A stretch of 64,000 nucleotides of DNA from Leptodactylus fallax (taxonomy: Eukaryota > Chordata > Amphibia > Anura > Leptodactylidae): contig CAMRHE010000011.1 in NCBI GenBank assembly GCA_947044405.1, positions 3,402,501 to 3,466,500 on the forward strand, given 5' to 3'. Each line of letters starts with the position of its first letter. The stretch's first letter is position 1. The translations under genes were made by a program, and so were the position numbers. The notes beneath the pieces are model-generated. The model was not told the origin of the DNA. It searched no databases and was given only the letters and a program-made list of their open reading frames with translations. Positions 19,746 to 30,621 of this stretch are shown here, piece by piece.

Positions 19746-20430
19746 CCCCTAACCGCTTCGCGACCGCCCACTGTATATAAACTTCGGCTCTTGCTGGGCT
19801 TTGTGCAGCGCCAACTTTTATAAACGGACCCTGCTAAATTGGGGATCGGGTATCCCCAAGGGTCAGGAACTCCATGAACACAGCGCTAATAGCTGCTGGT
19901 GTCCATAGAGACATGATCAGGACCTGATAGGTTCAGGTCCTGATCATGTAGCCACCACATAAGGGAAAGTTTGTTGAAGTAACAAACTTTTCCTGATATT
20001 AGCGGCCTGCCCGCGGACGGCATCGGGAGCGGGTGTTAGCTGTATCTGACAGCTAACACCCCACTTCTTAACCTCCATCGGAGCTAAGCTCCGATCGGGG
20101 GTTTTTAACCCCTTGGATGCCGCGGTCAAACAGGGTTTCCGCCATGCCAAATGTACCCCCCCCCCCCCCGGTACTCACCGCGGCGAGATCGGGGGTGCCG
20201 ATATGTATTTTCTGCAGCACGGGGTCTGGACAGTGACCCCAGGCTCCCTGGAGCCCCAGTACCTGGTTGATCCTGCTGGGAAGTGAGGAAGTCAGGCTAT
20301 GCGTCTACATAGCGCTGACTTCCTCTATAGACTGCAATACACGTGTATTGTAGTCTATAGTGCTGAGCCAGCGATCATTGTATCGCTGGCTCAGGTCTCC
20401 TAGTGGGACATCAGTAAAAAGTAAAAAAAA
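19746..20430 (+). repeat. Hairpin-dense dispersed repeat module
   Basis: Consecutive perfect or near-perfect hairpins fill the block. Examples: CATGATCAGGACCTGA paired with TCAGGTCCTGATCATG (19912-19948), AAGTTTGTT with AACAAACTT (19968-19988), GATCGGAGCT with AGCTCCGATC (about 20077-20098), a 36-bp palindrome centred on ACACGTGT (20325-20360), and GAGCCAGCGAT with ATCGCTGGCTC (about 20365-20392). The GACCGCGGCATC and TACCTGGTTGATCCTGC blocks recur inverted at about 41395-41830. A C run lies at about 20155-20170. Non-coding. Confidence 0.7.
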
Positions 20431-20526
20431 AAAAAAGTGAAGTATATGAAAAAAAAAAAAAAAAATTAATAAAGCAAGGAAATAATGATTTTTCACCATC
20501 TCGCCTTAAAAAAAATGCTATAAAAA

Positions 20527-22060
20527 GTGAACAAAAAGTCATATGTATCCCAAAACAAGGCAAACATGACATGGTGTCCAGATACCAAACATCTAAATCT
20601 GCGCTCCAAAAGCCACATAGCGCTCCTTCCCTTCTGCGCCCTGCTGTGTGCCCAAACAGCAGTTTATGCCCACATGTATGACACTGCTGTACCCACTACA
20701 ACATGGCGTCCAGAAAATACCTCTAAATCTGTACTCCAAAAGCTAAAAAGCACACTGCCCCTTCCCTTCTGAACCCTGCTGTGTGCCCAAGCAGCAGTTT
20801 ACACCCACACATACAACTTTTTTCTACCTGGGATAGCCCACTTAATAGTTTTAGGAGTGTATGTCTCTGATGACACAAACTGGGCGCAACGTATTGGGCA
20901 CCGAAATGGCATATTTCTTTAAAAATTTAAATTTTCACTTGGTACATTAATTTTAGGGAAGTACTCTTGGGTTCAAAATGATAATGATAATACCTTTTGA
21001 TAAATTCCTTGAGGGGTGTAGTTTCTAAAATGGGGTCACTTTTTGGGAGTTTCCATTGTATTGATACTTTAGGGGCTCTGCAAATGCGACATGGCACCTG
21101 CAATCTATTCCAGCAAAATCTGCCCTCCAAAAGCCAAATAGCGCTATTTCCGTTCCGAGCCCCACCATGTACCCATACAGCAGATTATGACCACATATGG
21201 GGTATTGCCGTGTTAAGAAGAAATTGTGTAAAAAACTGTGGGAAGCTTTTTCTCGTTTATTCTCTTGTGAAAATAAAAAATTTGGGACTAAATTGATGGT
21301 TTATTGGAAAAGAAGTAATTTTTCATTTTCACATCCCAATGTTAATAAAATCTGTGAAACAGCTGTAGGGTTAAACTGCTCACTATACCCCTTGATATGT
21401 TCTGTGAGGGGTGTAGTTTCCAAAACGGGGTCACTTTTGAGGTCTCCATTGTATTGTTACTTTAGGGGCTTTGCAAATGTGACATGACTCCCGAAAACTA
21501 TTCCAGCAAAATCTGCTCTCCAAAAGCCAAAAAGCGCTCTTTCCGTTCCAAGCCCCACCATGTACCCATACAGCAGATTATAACCACATATGGGGTATTG
21601 CCGTGTTCATGTGGAATTGTTTAACAACCTGTGTGGTGCTTTTTCTCCTTTAACCTCTTGTGAAAATGAAAACTTTGGGGATAAAGTGACATTTTAATAA
21701 TTTTTCATTTACACATTTCAATGTTAATAAAATCTGTGAAAAGGCTGTTGGGTCAAAATGCTCACTATACCCCTTGATAAATTCTGAAAGGGGTGTAGTT
21801 TCCAAAATGGGGTCACTTTTTGGGGATTTCCTTTGTATTGGTACTCTAGGGGCTCTGCAAATGAGACTTGGTACTGAAAACTATTCCAGCAAAATCTGCT
21901 TTTCAAACGTCCAGTGTCGCTCCTTCCCTTCTGTGCGCTGCTGTGTTCCCAAACATCAGTTTACACCAACATGTGGGTTATTTCTGTGCTCAGGAGAAAT
22001 TGTATAACAAACTGTGAGATGCATTTTCTCCTTTAACCCTTTGTGAGTGTGTTAATTTTA
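20527..22060. repeat. Degenerate ~390-bp tandem repeat
   Basis: GGGGTGTAGTTTC plus AAA...GGGGTCACTTTT recurs at about 21012, 21409 and 21790 (spacing 397 and 381 bp). CTCCAAAAGCCAAATAGCGCT-like blocks recur at about 20605, 21126 and 21522, with weaker versions near 20737 and 21900. A CAGCAGTTTAcacCCACA block follows each one. Reading frames here repeat similar peptides (for example FHCIDTLGALQMR and FLCIGTLGALQMR) because the DNA repeats. Non-coding dispersed/tandem family. Confidence 0.75.
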
Positions 22061-22099
22061 GGGCTAAATGAATGAATTGTTGAACATGAATGTAATGTA

Positions 22100-23070
22100 A
22101 TGAACTTCCCAAATGCTGTTTTGAATTATCTGAGGGGTGCCGTTTTGAAAATGGATTAATTTATGGGGAGTTTCTAATATATAGGCCTTTATAATCCTCT
22201 TCAGAACTGAAGTGGTCCCTGAGAAATTAGTTTGGGAAATTTTCTTGGGAGTGAGTAAGGAGTGAAACATTTTAAAGAGTTGTTTAGGATTATTGGAGAG
22301 AGAGGAGATGAGAGTGGGGAAGTAGGATTGTTTGGCAAGGTGAAGGGCAGAACTATATGTTCTGAGCATAAACTTGAAGAAGAGGAAGTTCTAGGGATGT
22401 ATGTGATTTTCTCCAAAGATGTTCAGCATACCTAGAGCACCGCTAAAGAAAATGCATACTTGGTGTATGCCAGGGTTGCAGCCATCTCTGTTGAAAGGTT
22501 CAGGTGTAAGAGGGAGCTGCCTCTTCGAGTGCACTTTTAAGAGTTTCATTATAGTGATTAGTGGCTAAGTTGGGACCAGAGAGAGAAGAAATTCAGGACA
22601 GATAACTGTAGAGTGTCTGAGAGGTGCTGGGTGGTAATAGCAATTTCCTTTATGTATGATGGATTGGTGTGTTCTTTGAAGGAGAGAAAGTACTGATTGT
22701 AAAAGAAAGAGGGTTATGGTCAGAAAGTGAAAGAGAAGAGTTAGTAAATTTAGAAACTGAAAGGAGTCAGAGGAAGAGTGGGAAAAGATGAAAGTTGTGA
22801 AAGACCAAAAGAAGTGGTTAGTGAGAGAAACTGGGAGGCAGTAGGGGAAACCGGAGTGTTATGGGCAAGAATTTCATAGGAAAGAAAGAGGGAAATTCAG
22901 GAAGCAATGTGGTCCAGGAATTGGTAGGATGAGCCAGGAAGAAGGTAGATCACAGCTATGGTGAGTGAACACAAATCTCTGATGGAATGGACCTCAAATG
23001 AGGGGAAGGTGAATGAGGGTACTGGGAGAATGGCCTGAAAAGTGCACTGCAGTGATAGAAGTATACCCCT
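22100..23070 (-). pseudogene. L2-type LINE fragment, endonuclease to pre-RT region
   Basis: On the minus strand LTIAVIYLLPGSSYQFLDH (about 22980-22920) matches the endonuclease strand VIYRPPGSS...FL..F of L2/CR1 LINEs. It is followed by QLSVLNFFSLWSQLSH and the linker TYSSALHLAKQSYFPTLISS plus SNNPKQLFKMFHSLLTP (22360-22260). Frames shift several times with stops. No RT core remains. Neighbouring SINE-tail-like sequence begins near 23076. Confidence 0.6.
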
Positions 23071-23075
23071 CTGCA

Positions 23076-23640
23076 ATGTCTGTAAAACGCTGCAGAATAG
23101 GTTGGCACTAAATAAATAAGTTAATTAGCTTAAGCTCTTACACACAGTCTAATAAATAGATGATGTCCAACCCTGGGTTACAGGTAAACCTGATGTAAGA
23201 GGCAGGAAACCTGTCTCTGGTGTGAGTTTAGTGAAATAGGATTGACAAAGTGCTGCCCATTATTTTACTACTTCTGATATACTAACCTTATATGACTTTG
23301 TCTTTTACTTCAAAGATGACATGATACTATAGACTTTCTATTTATCGCTCCACTGTCTAATCGGAAAGTGTATTTGCAGTATTTTGTTTAGTAGCTTATC
23401 CTACAAAATTTAAATACTCATACTGATATATCAAGAGAAAATAATAATAGTATTTTTATATCTCCCTAGAGCTTGCAATATTCTGATAATAAACTTATAA
23501 GCAATATTGTATGTACAGTTAACAGGGTAGTGCTAATGTGCTTCCTTATGTGCTCATTTAAAAATCTTTAACGTTTTAATGTTTACATAAATACATTGCT
23601 CCCAAGAAAATGGTTGTGGGATTCCTGTGTTATGTTTTGG
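23076..23640. other. SINE-tail fragment then unique AT-rich DNA
   Basis: 23076-23135 (AATGTCTGTAAAACGCTGCA then AATAGGTTGGCACTAAATAA) is a 3' SINE remnant. From about 23140 to 23640 no repeat or coding signal was recognised. Confidence 0.45.
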
Positions 23641-23677
23641 TTGCCCTTGGTTCCATGTTGCTCAGTTAAGCAGGACT

Positions 23678-24195
23678 CCCACTGGCCTCAGACACCTAAT
23701 AATGCTCACCATTGGCCCCCAGACACTTAATAATGCTTCTCAGTGGCCCACAGACACCAAATAATGCTTCCCAGTGGTCCCCAGACACCAAATAATGCCC
23801 CCCAGTAGCCCCCAGGCAAGTAATACTGTCCCATGTGACCCTCAGACAAGTAATAATGTCCCCAGTGGCCCCCAGGCAAGTAATAATGTTTTCCAGTGGC
23901 CCCCGGGCAAGTAATAATTTCCTCCAGTGGCCCCCATACAAGTAATAATGTCTGCCAGTGGTCCCCAGGCAAGAAATAGTTTTCTCCAGTGGCCCCCAGA
24001 CAAGTAATAATGTCTCCTGTGGACCCCCGGACAAGTAATATTGTCCTTCAGTGACCCCCAGACAAGCAATAATGTCCTCCAGTGACCCAAGGCATGCAAT
24101 GAGGTCCTCCTACTTCTTCTCTGCAGATCAATGCAGCAGGTGTTTAGCAAGCATCACTGGGAGACCCGGCACGCTGGTTGGAAATCGCTGATCTA
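23678..24195. repeat. ~30-bp minisatellite and flank (MITE-like)
   Basis: About 14 units of roughly 30 bp share CAGTGGCCCCCAGACAAG and TAATAATGTCTC, from about 23678 to 24105. Minus-strand frames read as repeated GGHWR/ITCLGAT peptides, a repeat artefact. The right flank ends GGTTGGAAATCGCTGATCTAGG, which looks like an element terminus, so the array may lie inside a hAT-like MITE as at 14132. The left terminus was not fixed. Confidence 0.8.
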
Positions 24196-24199
24196 GGCC

Positions 24200-25676
24200 T
24201 TCCGCTCCACAATTGCACTTCTGATTTATACGCTCTGAATTTCCTTCCCTTACTTGACCATTTCACAAAACTGTTGCAAAAGTGTGACTTGCCATTGATT
24301 TCTTGGATGGAAAACCCTTAGCAAAACCTGTTTTGCCAAAACTCCTCTATGTAATGCAAATGCTGTTAATCACACTACCCTTCACTCTCCTGAAAGCTGA
24401 AAGAGCTATTTTCTCTACATATTTGTGGAAACATAAATGATCAAGATCTGCCGAATGACCCATCTGTAAGTAAACCTGAGTTTATGCACTCTTGGGAGGG
24501 AGAATTGGGTATTACTCTATCTCCAGTGTCACTCCACCACATTCTCAAGACATCACTTGGTTTTTCATCATGTGTTCGCCTTCAGGAAAACCACTATAAA
24601 CTATTGACCAGGTGGTACAAAACTCTTAAACTTCTGTATGCTTATGGGTTAACATCAGCCAACCATTGTTGGAGATGCACCGAAGAAGTAGGCTCTTACT
24701 CCCACATTTGGTGGCACTGTAAACTGATAAGACCCTTGAGGCCACAATCAGGTACCTTTCAGCACCGACTTTCAAACTTACACTTGATAAAGTGGCTCTT
24801 GGAGCACCTAGCCTAAATTACAGACCCTTATCTGCCAACCTCATCTCCTAACTTATTAGTACAGCTAAATTACTAGTTTTTCTAAAATGGCTTCAAACCT
24901 CACCCCCCTTGTGCCAAGAATGAATAGATAAGAGAAATGAGGTATGCAGATTTGAGGAATTACTGAGCCGATGCAAAAGAAACCATGCAATGTTCATTCA
25001 GATCTCACAACCATGGCCCCAGAACTAACTGTCAGCTCGACTTACATTACTTGGATAACTCCAGCCTTATTCCAATGGATATAAAACAGCAGCAAATGGA
25101 GAGAGGCATGAGCAGCGTAAAGACGGAGGCCAGAGGAAGCACATAAGTGCACAAAACAGCCATCACCTGTAGGCTGCCCGTGCCTCTCTCCATTTGCTGC
25201 TGTTTGTATGTCCATTGGAATAAGGCTGCAAGTTTTTTTTACTGCACATTGGTGAGTGTCCCCTATTCTTTTGCTCTACTATATTGCATTTTTGTTGTTT
25301 ATAGAGGTTGAGCACCAAGGAAGTCTATATAATGGTCCATCCATGTGCTGATTTAAAGTGAAAGTGGATTATAGTTCCAGGATTACCAGTTGTGCCATTC
25401 AACTTTCTTTGGATGGTTGTTGCATGTAACTGGATAACATTACTGTTTCACTTTATTATGCAGACAGATGCACTCTCCCGCCCAGCCTCTCGTACTCATT
25501 CCCTTGCCCCCTCATCCTTTCCACTCTGCCTGTTGTTACCATATTTGTTTGACATTTGCTACATGTATGATAACTCTATATCTTACTGCAAATGTGACCC
25601 TTGGTTATACTATGTATATCTTTTGTCATACACTAGTTTCCAATAAAGACTATTTAAAACTTAAAAAAAAAAAAAT
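24200..25676 (+). pseudogene. L1-like LINE ORF2 C-terminus and 3' UTR
   Basis: A 110-codon frame (24484-24816) contains LGFSSCVRLQENHYKLLTRW then HCWRCTEEVGSYSHIWWHCK, the C-terminal CX2C...HX4C block of amphibian L1 ORF2. The reading continues out of frame as AKLLVFLKWLQTSPPLCQE near 24865-24920. A foldback insertion occupies 25062-25229. The 3' UTR ends TTTCCAATAAAGACTATTTA with an A run at about 25663-25674, which includes a polyadenylation signal. 5'-truncated and inactive. Confidence 0.75.
25062..25229. repeat. Foldback hairpin element (168 bp)
   Basis: GCAGCCTTATTCCAATGGA-type arms face each other. CAGCAGCAAATGGAGAGAGG (about 25090-25109) faces CCTCTCTCCATTTGCTGCTG (about 25184-25203). 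Arms are about 55 bp with a loop of about 60 bp. It lies in the 3' part of an L1-like LINE and is probably a small MITE insertion. Confidence 0.8.
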
Positions 25677-25758
25677 TTAAAAATAAGAATGCTTTATACT
25701 TACCTAAAGAAGAGTCCCATCTGACTCATCTCTGGTGCTCCAGGAACCTGTGCTATTC

Positions 25759-25766
25759 TAGTAGTA

Positions 25767-25808
<42 letters not shown>
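25759..25808. repeat. (AGT)n microsatellite
   Basis: About 15 tandem AGT triplets with one interruption (AGTATAGT) near the left end. Confidence 0.95.
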
Positions 25809-25914
25809 CGGCAGCTAATACTAGTGAAACTTCACCATTTACTAGCTCTTTACCTGACATTCTCTACCCCTTCTGCCCGGTGGACCAGTTTTCATCCCCC
25901 ACCAGTTGAATTTG

Positions 25915-26075
25915 GAGAGTCTGAAGAAGGCCTTAATGACCGAAAACATTTACGTCTCTACATTCTGACTTGATCAGATTTTGTAATATTGTTTGGATAT
26001 TTCTGTTGACGACTACCACATACACAGAATCAGTGATAAATAAATGAAATTTGGACATTACATTCCTGAGTGTGA
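25915..26075 (+). ncRNA. Hammerhead-like motif, copy c, with AATAAA-type tail
   Basis: Both core boxes match: CTGAAGA (25921-25927) and GAAA (25942-25945), with GGC...GACC between them as a weak stem II and ACGTC following. Stem III is poorer than in copies d and e. About 100 bp downstream, GATAAATAAATGAAATTTGG (26034-26053) and GGACATTACATTCCTGAG follow. The same arrangement of hammerhead-like motif, AATAAA block and TTTGGACA is seen after copy d. It is interpreted as the 3' part of the same mobile family. Confidence 0.35.
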
Positions 26076-26129
26076 AGTCTTTTATAAACTATAACTGACG
26101 GGTTGGGACTACACCATTCTCCTGATATA

Positions 26130-28760
26130 TGCTGCATGCAGATTACCCAGACACATAACTTTACATTTATCCACATTGAACCTCATTTGCCAAGTGGATA
26201 CCCAAGCACTTTGTCTGTCTAAGTCAGTTTGTAATCTATGCACATCTTCCATAGACTGCACTGTACAGCATACCATAGCTTTCTGTCAACTGAAAAAATA
26301 AACACATCAGTTTCCCAAGGCAAGAAAAATTACCCACTATTACGATCTGTGTCCATACCTAGTATATACACATAAGATATAACTTCTATTCCTGTCCTTA
26401 CTTAAAAAGATCTATTGAAAATCCTTAATAGGTGTTGAAAGATGTTGGGGGGGGGGGGGTTGTGTATTTGTATTTTTTTTTTTTATTTCTATAATCTGTG
26501 GGAGTTAATAATAACCGGGGAATAATGCAAATTCCTCTGTTTTTCTTGCCTCAGGCAAGTGGTGTGTTTATTTGAAAATAATACCCCCATTCTGTGTGAG
26601 GGATTTTTTTTCTGGAATTATTTGCAAAAATAGAGACAGTGCTATTAACCCCATCTTCTATATCATTAATAAATAAGTTAAATAGCAGTGGACCTTAAAC
26701 TGAACCCTATGGTACCCCACTTAACAGAGGACTGGTCTGAGCAGTAGTCATTGACCGCAACTCTCTGGATACAATCCTTTCACTAGTTTTCAATCCAATT
26801 ACAAACTATATTTTCTAAGCCAATGCACCAATTAAACCTATTTTACCTATCAAATGTGTATGTGGGACAGCATCAAATGCCTTTATAAAGTCCAGGAACA
26901 CTAACTCCACAGCTCCCCCTTTCCCCCATCCAATTTCTACTCATCTCTTTATTAAACAAGCCAGGTAAATCTGATAACTTCAGTCTTTAGTAAAACCATG
27001 CTGTTTGTCACTTATATTATGTACCATCATATACTCCTGTATGTAGTCTCTTAAGTGTCCATCAATTTCCCCACAATGGATGTCAAGCTCGAGTTTAAAG
27101 TTACCTAGGGAAGACCTACAACTCTTTTAGAAAATAGGCACTGCATTACCTTGTGCCAGTCAATTGGCACTGTACCAGTCGCTAGAGAATCCCTAAAAAT
27201 TAAGAATAAGGGTACATCAATGATTGGACTAAATTCTTTAAGTACCGTATTTTTCGGACTATAAGGCGCACCGGACCATAAGACGCACCTAGGTTTTAGA
27301 GGAGGAAAATAGGGAGAAAACTTTTGAAGCAAAAAAAGTGGTAAAATATTTAATAATATATGGGATTTGTAGTTTTGCAGCAGTTGCAAGACCATATTGA
27401 TAGGTGGTCCTGCAGCTGTATGGTGTACTTTTTAGTTATACCATTTTGGGGAATGTCTATTGCTTTGATCACTTTTTATTCAAATCAGAGGTGAAACAGC
27501 CCAAAAAATGGCAGTTTGGCACTTTTGATTTTTTTTTTTCCCGCTACGATGTTCACCCTACGTGAAAAATATTTTTATAAGTTTGTAGAACGGGCATTTT
27601 CGGACACAGGGATATCTAATGTGTATGTGTTTCACAGTAATATTCTACTTTTATATGTATTCTAGGGAAAAGGGGTGATTTAGAACTTTTTTTATATATT
27701 TTTTTTTTTTAACTTTTTATTTTTTTTTTGCTATTTTATTAGCTCCCCTAGGGGGCTTGAAACTGCAATCATTTGATTGCAAGTCCCATAGACTTCAATA
27801 GTAATATAACTATGACAGTCCTGGGAGCCTTCAGAAGGCTCCTGGCTGTCACAGGAACAGGTCAGCTCCTACGATCTCACCACGCAGGAACCAGCCTGCA
27901 ACGAGACAGGTACCCACTGTGTCTGGGAACAGTTTTAATACCTTTGGGGGGGCTTGCAGGTAGTAATGCCCACGATCAGAGTGGACTCTGATCACAGGCA
28001 TTAGCTCCGGGTCTCCGCTGTACATTACAGCAGAGACCTGGTAGCTATGGCGACCGCTCTGCAGCAGAGAGGCCGCCATCATCTTTAAAGACTCGGCATC
28101 CACTATAATAGCACGGCGGAAGTTGGGATGGGTTTGCACCAGTGGGACACCCTTTGCTCCAAGCCCAGGGCCCCCAGCACCCACATTTGGACTATAAGAC
28201 GCACCCCCCATTTTCCTCCCAAATTTGGGGGAAAAAAGTGTGTCTTATAGTCTGAAATATACGGTACTTATGAATGTAATCCATCCTGCTCACATTTTAT
28301 TTTTTTTAGCTTAGTTTGAACCTTTTCTATGTTAATTAAATTTAGAATATGAGTTTACTAACATTGGTGACACCTACATTAACTATTCCCTGTTCTTCTG
28401 TATATACAGAGCTAAAGATGCCATTTAGTAGCTCTGCTTTCTCTGGGTTCTCGGTGACCAACACCATTAATTTTGGGACCTACCTTTCTGACCATGGTTT
28501 TATTTGCATATATATTTATTTATTTTATTTTTTGGGGGGGGGCTTTGTTTCCTTAGCCACCTGTCTTTTATTACATATTTTATCTGATTTTATTTCCCTT
28601 TTCCAGATTTTATTAAATGCTTTGTGATTGTCAAAGACCCTTAAGATTTATATTTTGCAAATGTCCTTTTTATTGTATATTGCTGTTTTAACTGTAGCTT
28701 TAAGACATTGGGGTTCATTTAAGAAGTCTATACTTTGTCTCTATGGATATACATTTTGCT
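26130..28760 (-). pseudogene. CR1/Rex-type LINE reverse transcriptase, decayed and split by a MITE
   Basis: Read on the minus strand. 28760-28267 gives worn pre-RT sequence. Across the MITE follow DVPLFLIFRDSLATGTVPID (27240-27160), DTLRDYIQEYM and KQHGFTKD. Motif A is VFLDFIKAFDAVPH (about 26910-26865). Motif B remnants are SGVP and PLLFNLFINDIEDGV (about 26720-26650). The thumb is TWQMRFNVDKCKVM (about 26205-26155). Several stops and indels break it, and simple repeats (G and T runs near 26446-26485) replace the YADD region. The class is CR1/Rex-like by motifs; the exact clade is not resolved. Confidence 0.75.
27245..28264. mobile_element. CCGTATTTTTCGG-ended MITE (1020 bp), copy 1
   Basis: It begins CCGTATTTTTCGGACTATAA and ends GTCTGAAATATACGG, with TA on both sides (27243-27244 and 28265-28266). 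The subterminal GGCGCACC/GACGCACC blocks are also inverted. A 120-codon minus-strand frame inside it has no known domain. It interrupts a CR1-type reverse transcriptase. Copy 2, in opposite orientation, is at 33516-34429. The superfamily is left open; TA flanks allow a Tc1/mariner-like mode but the ends do not look like Tc1. Confidence 0.8.
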
Positions 28761-28766
28761 ATATAC

Positions 28767-29155
28767 AGTGGCTTGCAAAAGTATTCATACCCGTTGAACT
28801 TTTTCAATTTTTGTCACCTTACAAACACAAACTTAAATGTATTTTATTGAGATTTTAAGTGATAGACCAACACAAAGTAGTCGATAATTGTGAAGTGGAA
28901 TGAAAATGATATATGGTTTTCAAAATCAAAGAAAAATCTGAAAAGTGAGATGTGCAAAAGTATTCAGCCCCCTAGATCAATACTTTGTAGAGCCACCTTT
29001 CGCTGCAATTACAGCTGCAAGTCTTTTGGGGTATGTCTCTACCAGCTTTGCACACCTAGAGACTAAGATTTTTGCCCATTCTTCTTTGCAAAATAGCTCA
29101 AGCTCAGCCAGTTAAGATAGAGAGCATCTGTGAACAGCAATTTTCTGAATTGAGC
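28767..29155 (+). mobile_element. Tc1 element left end, truncated
   Basis: CAGTGGCTTGCAAAAGTATT at 28767 follows TA. The inner direct repeat GTGCAAAAGTATTCAGCCCC lies near 28953, giving the IR/DR layout of a Tc1 left terminal repeat. The sequence then continues with TAGAGCCACCTTTCGCTGCA and CACACCTAGAGACTAAG, internal Tc1 non-coding sequence, and fades near 29155. No transposase or right end is present. It is the same family as the remnant at 36885. Confidence 0.85.
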
Positions 29156-30480
29156 ACACTGTTGGCTTTCCCAGTATGTGCCCCGGGGCTGGAAATATAA
29201 GACATATGTCTTTCCCTACACATGATAAAATATTTATATACATACAGAGTTATTAAATAGGACCGCTATACCAGGACTAAATATTGTCATGTTAGCCGCT
29301 TACCACTATACCAGGACTAAATACTAACATGTCAACTGCTTACTGCCAGATTCCCCTCTGCCCTTATAATATAATCCAAAAATAGCTGCTTTAACTGTAT
29401 AATGTTCCCCTCATAGCGCCAACCACTTCACTACCGTTAGAATCTATTCCATTCCCCATATTGAGAACACAACTACCCCCTTTTATTTGCAGATGCTCCC
29501 TCATAATGCCAGCCAGCAATTAACCTCTCTCTGCTCTGCACTGTAATAGTATATTGCAGTAAGCGGGTTGTTCTTATGAGCCATGTACTAATCACTTGTG
29601 AGTGCCAGCATCTTCCAATGACATACACTGCACCTCTGTCAGTTTCCTGGCTAGACAATGGTCCTGATCAACCAGGAAACTGATCCAGGTAAAGTGCATT
29701 TAAATAGGATGTGCTGGTGGGCGCTGCAGCAGCACATGACCCTTGGTTAGTGGCCATTTTCAGGTGTTTCACAATGAGATTTAACAAGACAACTTGTAGA
29801 GAAAATATATTATTAAAGTACCTACATCCCCATACCTACTTTTCTGTACAAATTGCAGATACTTCCACCAACAGTGGATTTTTCTAATCTACTCCACAAC
29901 AAATACTCAGAATGACCTGTAGCATAAGCTGACATGAGGCTGCTGCAAGACATTCTGCACCTCAGTTCAGATTATGCTGAAGAGTTTTTAAGCAGAGCCT
30001 GGATAGGATTTCTTTATATCTCATCTTCTTTGCTGCTACTGTACAATTCAGAAAATAAGCCACCGACAAGTCCGCAGTTTCTAATCCTCTGCATGTATGT
30101 CCTGTGTAGACTTACTCTAAAAGGAGCTTTCCTATTACTATAGCTTGTTATCTGTTCACAGAATTGGTGATATTTTCAGATCAGTGGCGGTCCTATGACT
30201 GAGATTGCCATCAATCATAAGCACAAGCTCCCATGTTCTCCTGTCTTAATGGATTGGTGTTCATGCGCATTACAATTCCATTCAAAGTCTATGGGAGAGA
30301 TGATAACAGCTGACCTTGGACCTTCACTACCTCCATCAATTCCATACACTTTGTACAGACCAGCAGTGTGCTCACTTACCCACCAAACTATTTACATGGG
30401 AGAACACAGGACACCTAACCTCGTGATACAGCAGTCAGGCACTTATCACCTATTTTAGGTTATAAATTTTGATTATCGAA
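29156..30480. other. Unassigned sequence with a short tandem duplication
   Basis: A ~43-bp block (CGCTATACCAGGACTAAATA then TTGTCATGTTAGC) is duplicated at about 29262-29342. No coding or repeat family was otherwise recognised. Frames of 60-90 codons here have no family resemblance. Confidence 0.4.
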
Positions 30481-30621
30481 AAACCTGCTTCAGGCTAAGG
30501 CACCAGGTAGCGAGCCATAGCAAAAAAGTTTTGCAGAAAAGACGTCACATCACATTTTTTACCAATTTTTAACCTAATTGGTCACGTCAGTGCTTTCTAC
30601 TATATAAGACTGCATTAAACA

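Noticed and set aside
20260..20276. Possible 18S rRNA gene start
   Set aside because: Only 17-18 bases match. The sequence diverges at once from rRNA on the 3' side and sits in a dispersed repeat.
14132..24105. Regular ~30-bp repeat arrays looking at first like CRISPR arrays
   Set aside because: Units are contiguous with no unique spacers, and the DNA is clearly vertebrate with LINEs and Tc1 elements.
24484..24816. 110-codon frame as a host zinc-finger gene because of CX2C...HX4C
   Set aside because: The surrounding blocks match the L1 ORF2 C-terminus and an AATAAA/poly(A) end lies downstream, so it is LINE sequence.
27849..28211. 120-codon minus-strand frame that could be a MITE-encoded protein
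   Set aside because: The inverted copy at 33516-34429 does not keep the frame open, and no transposase motif is present.
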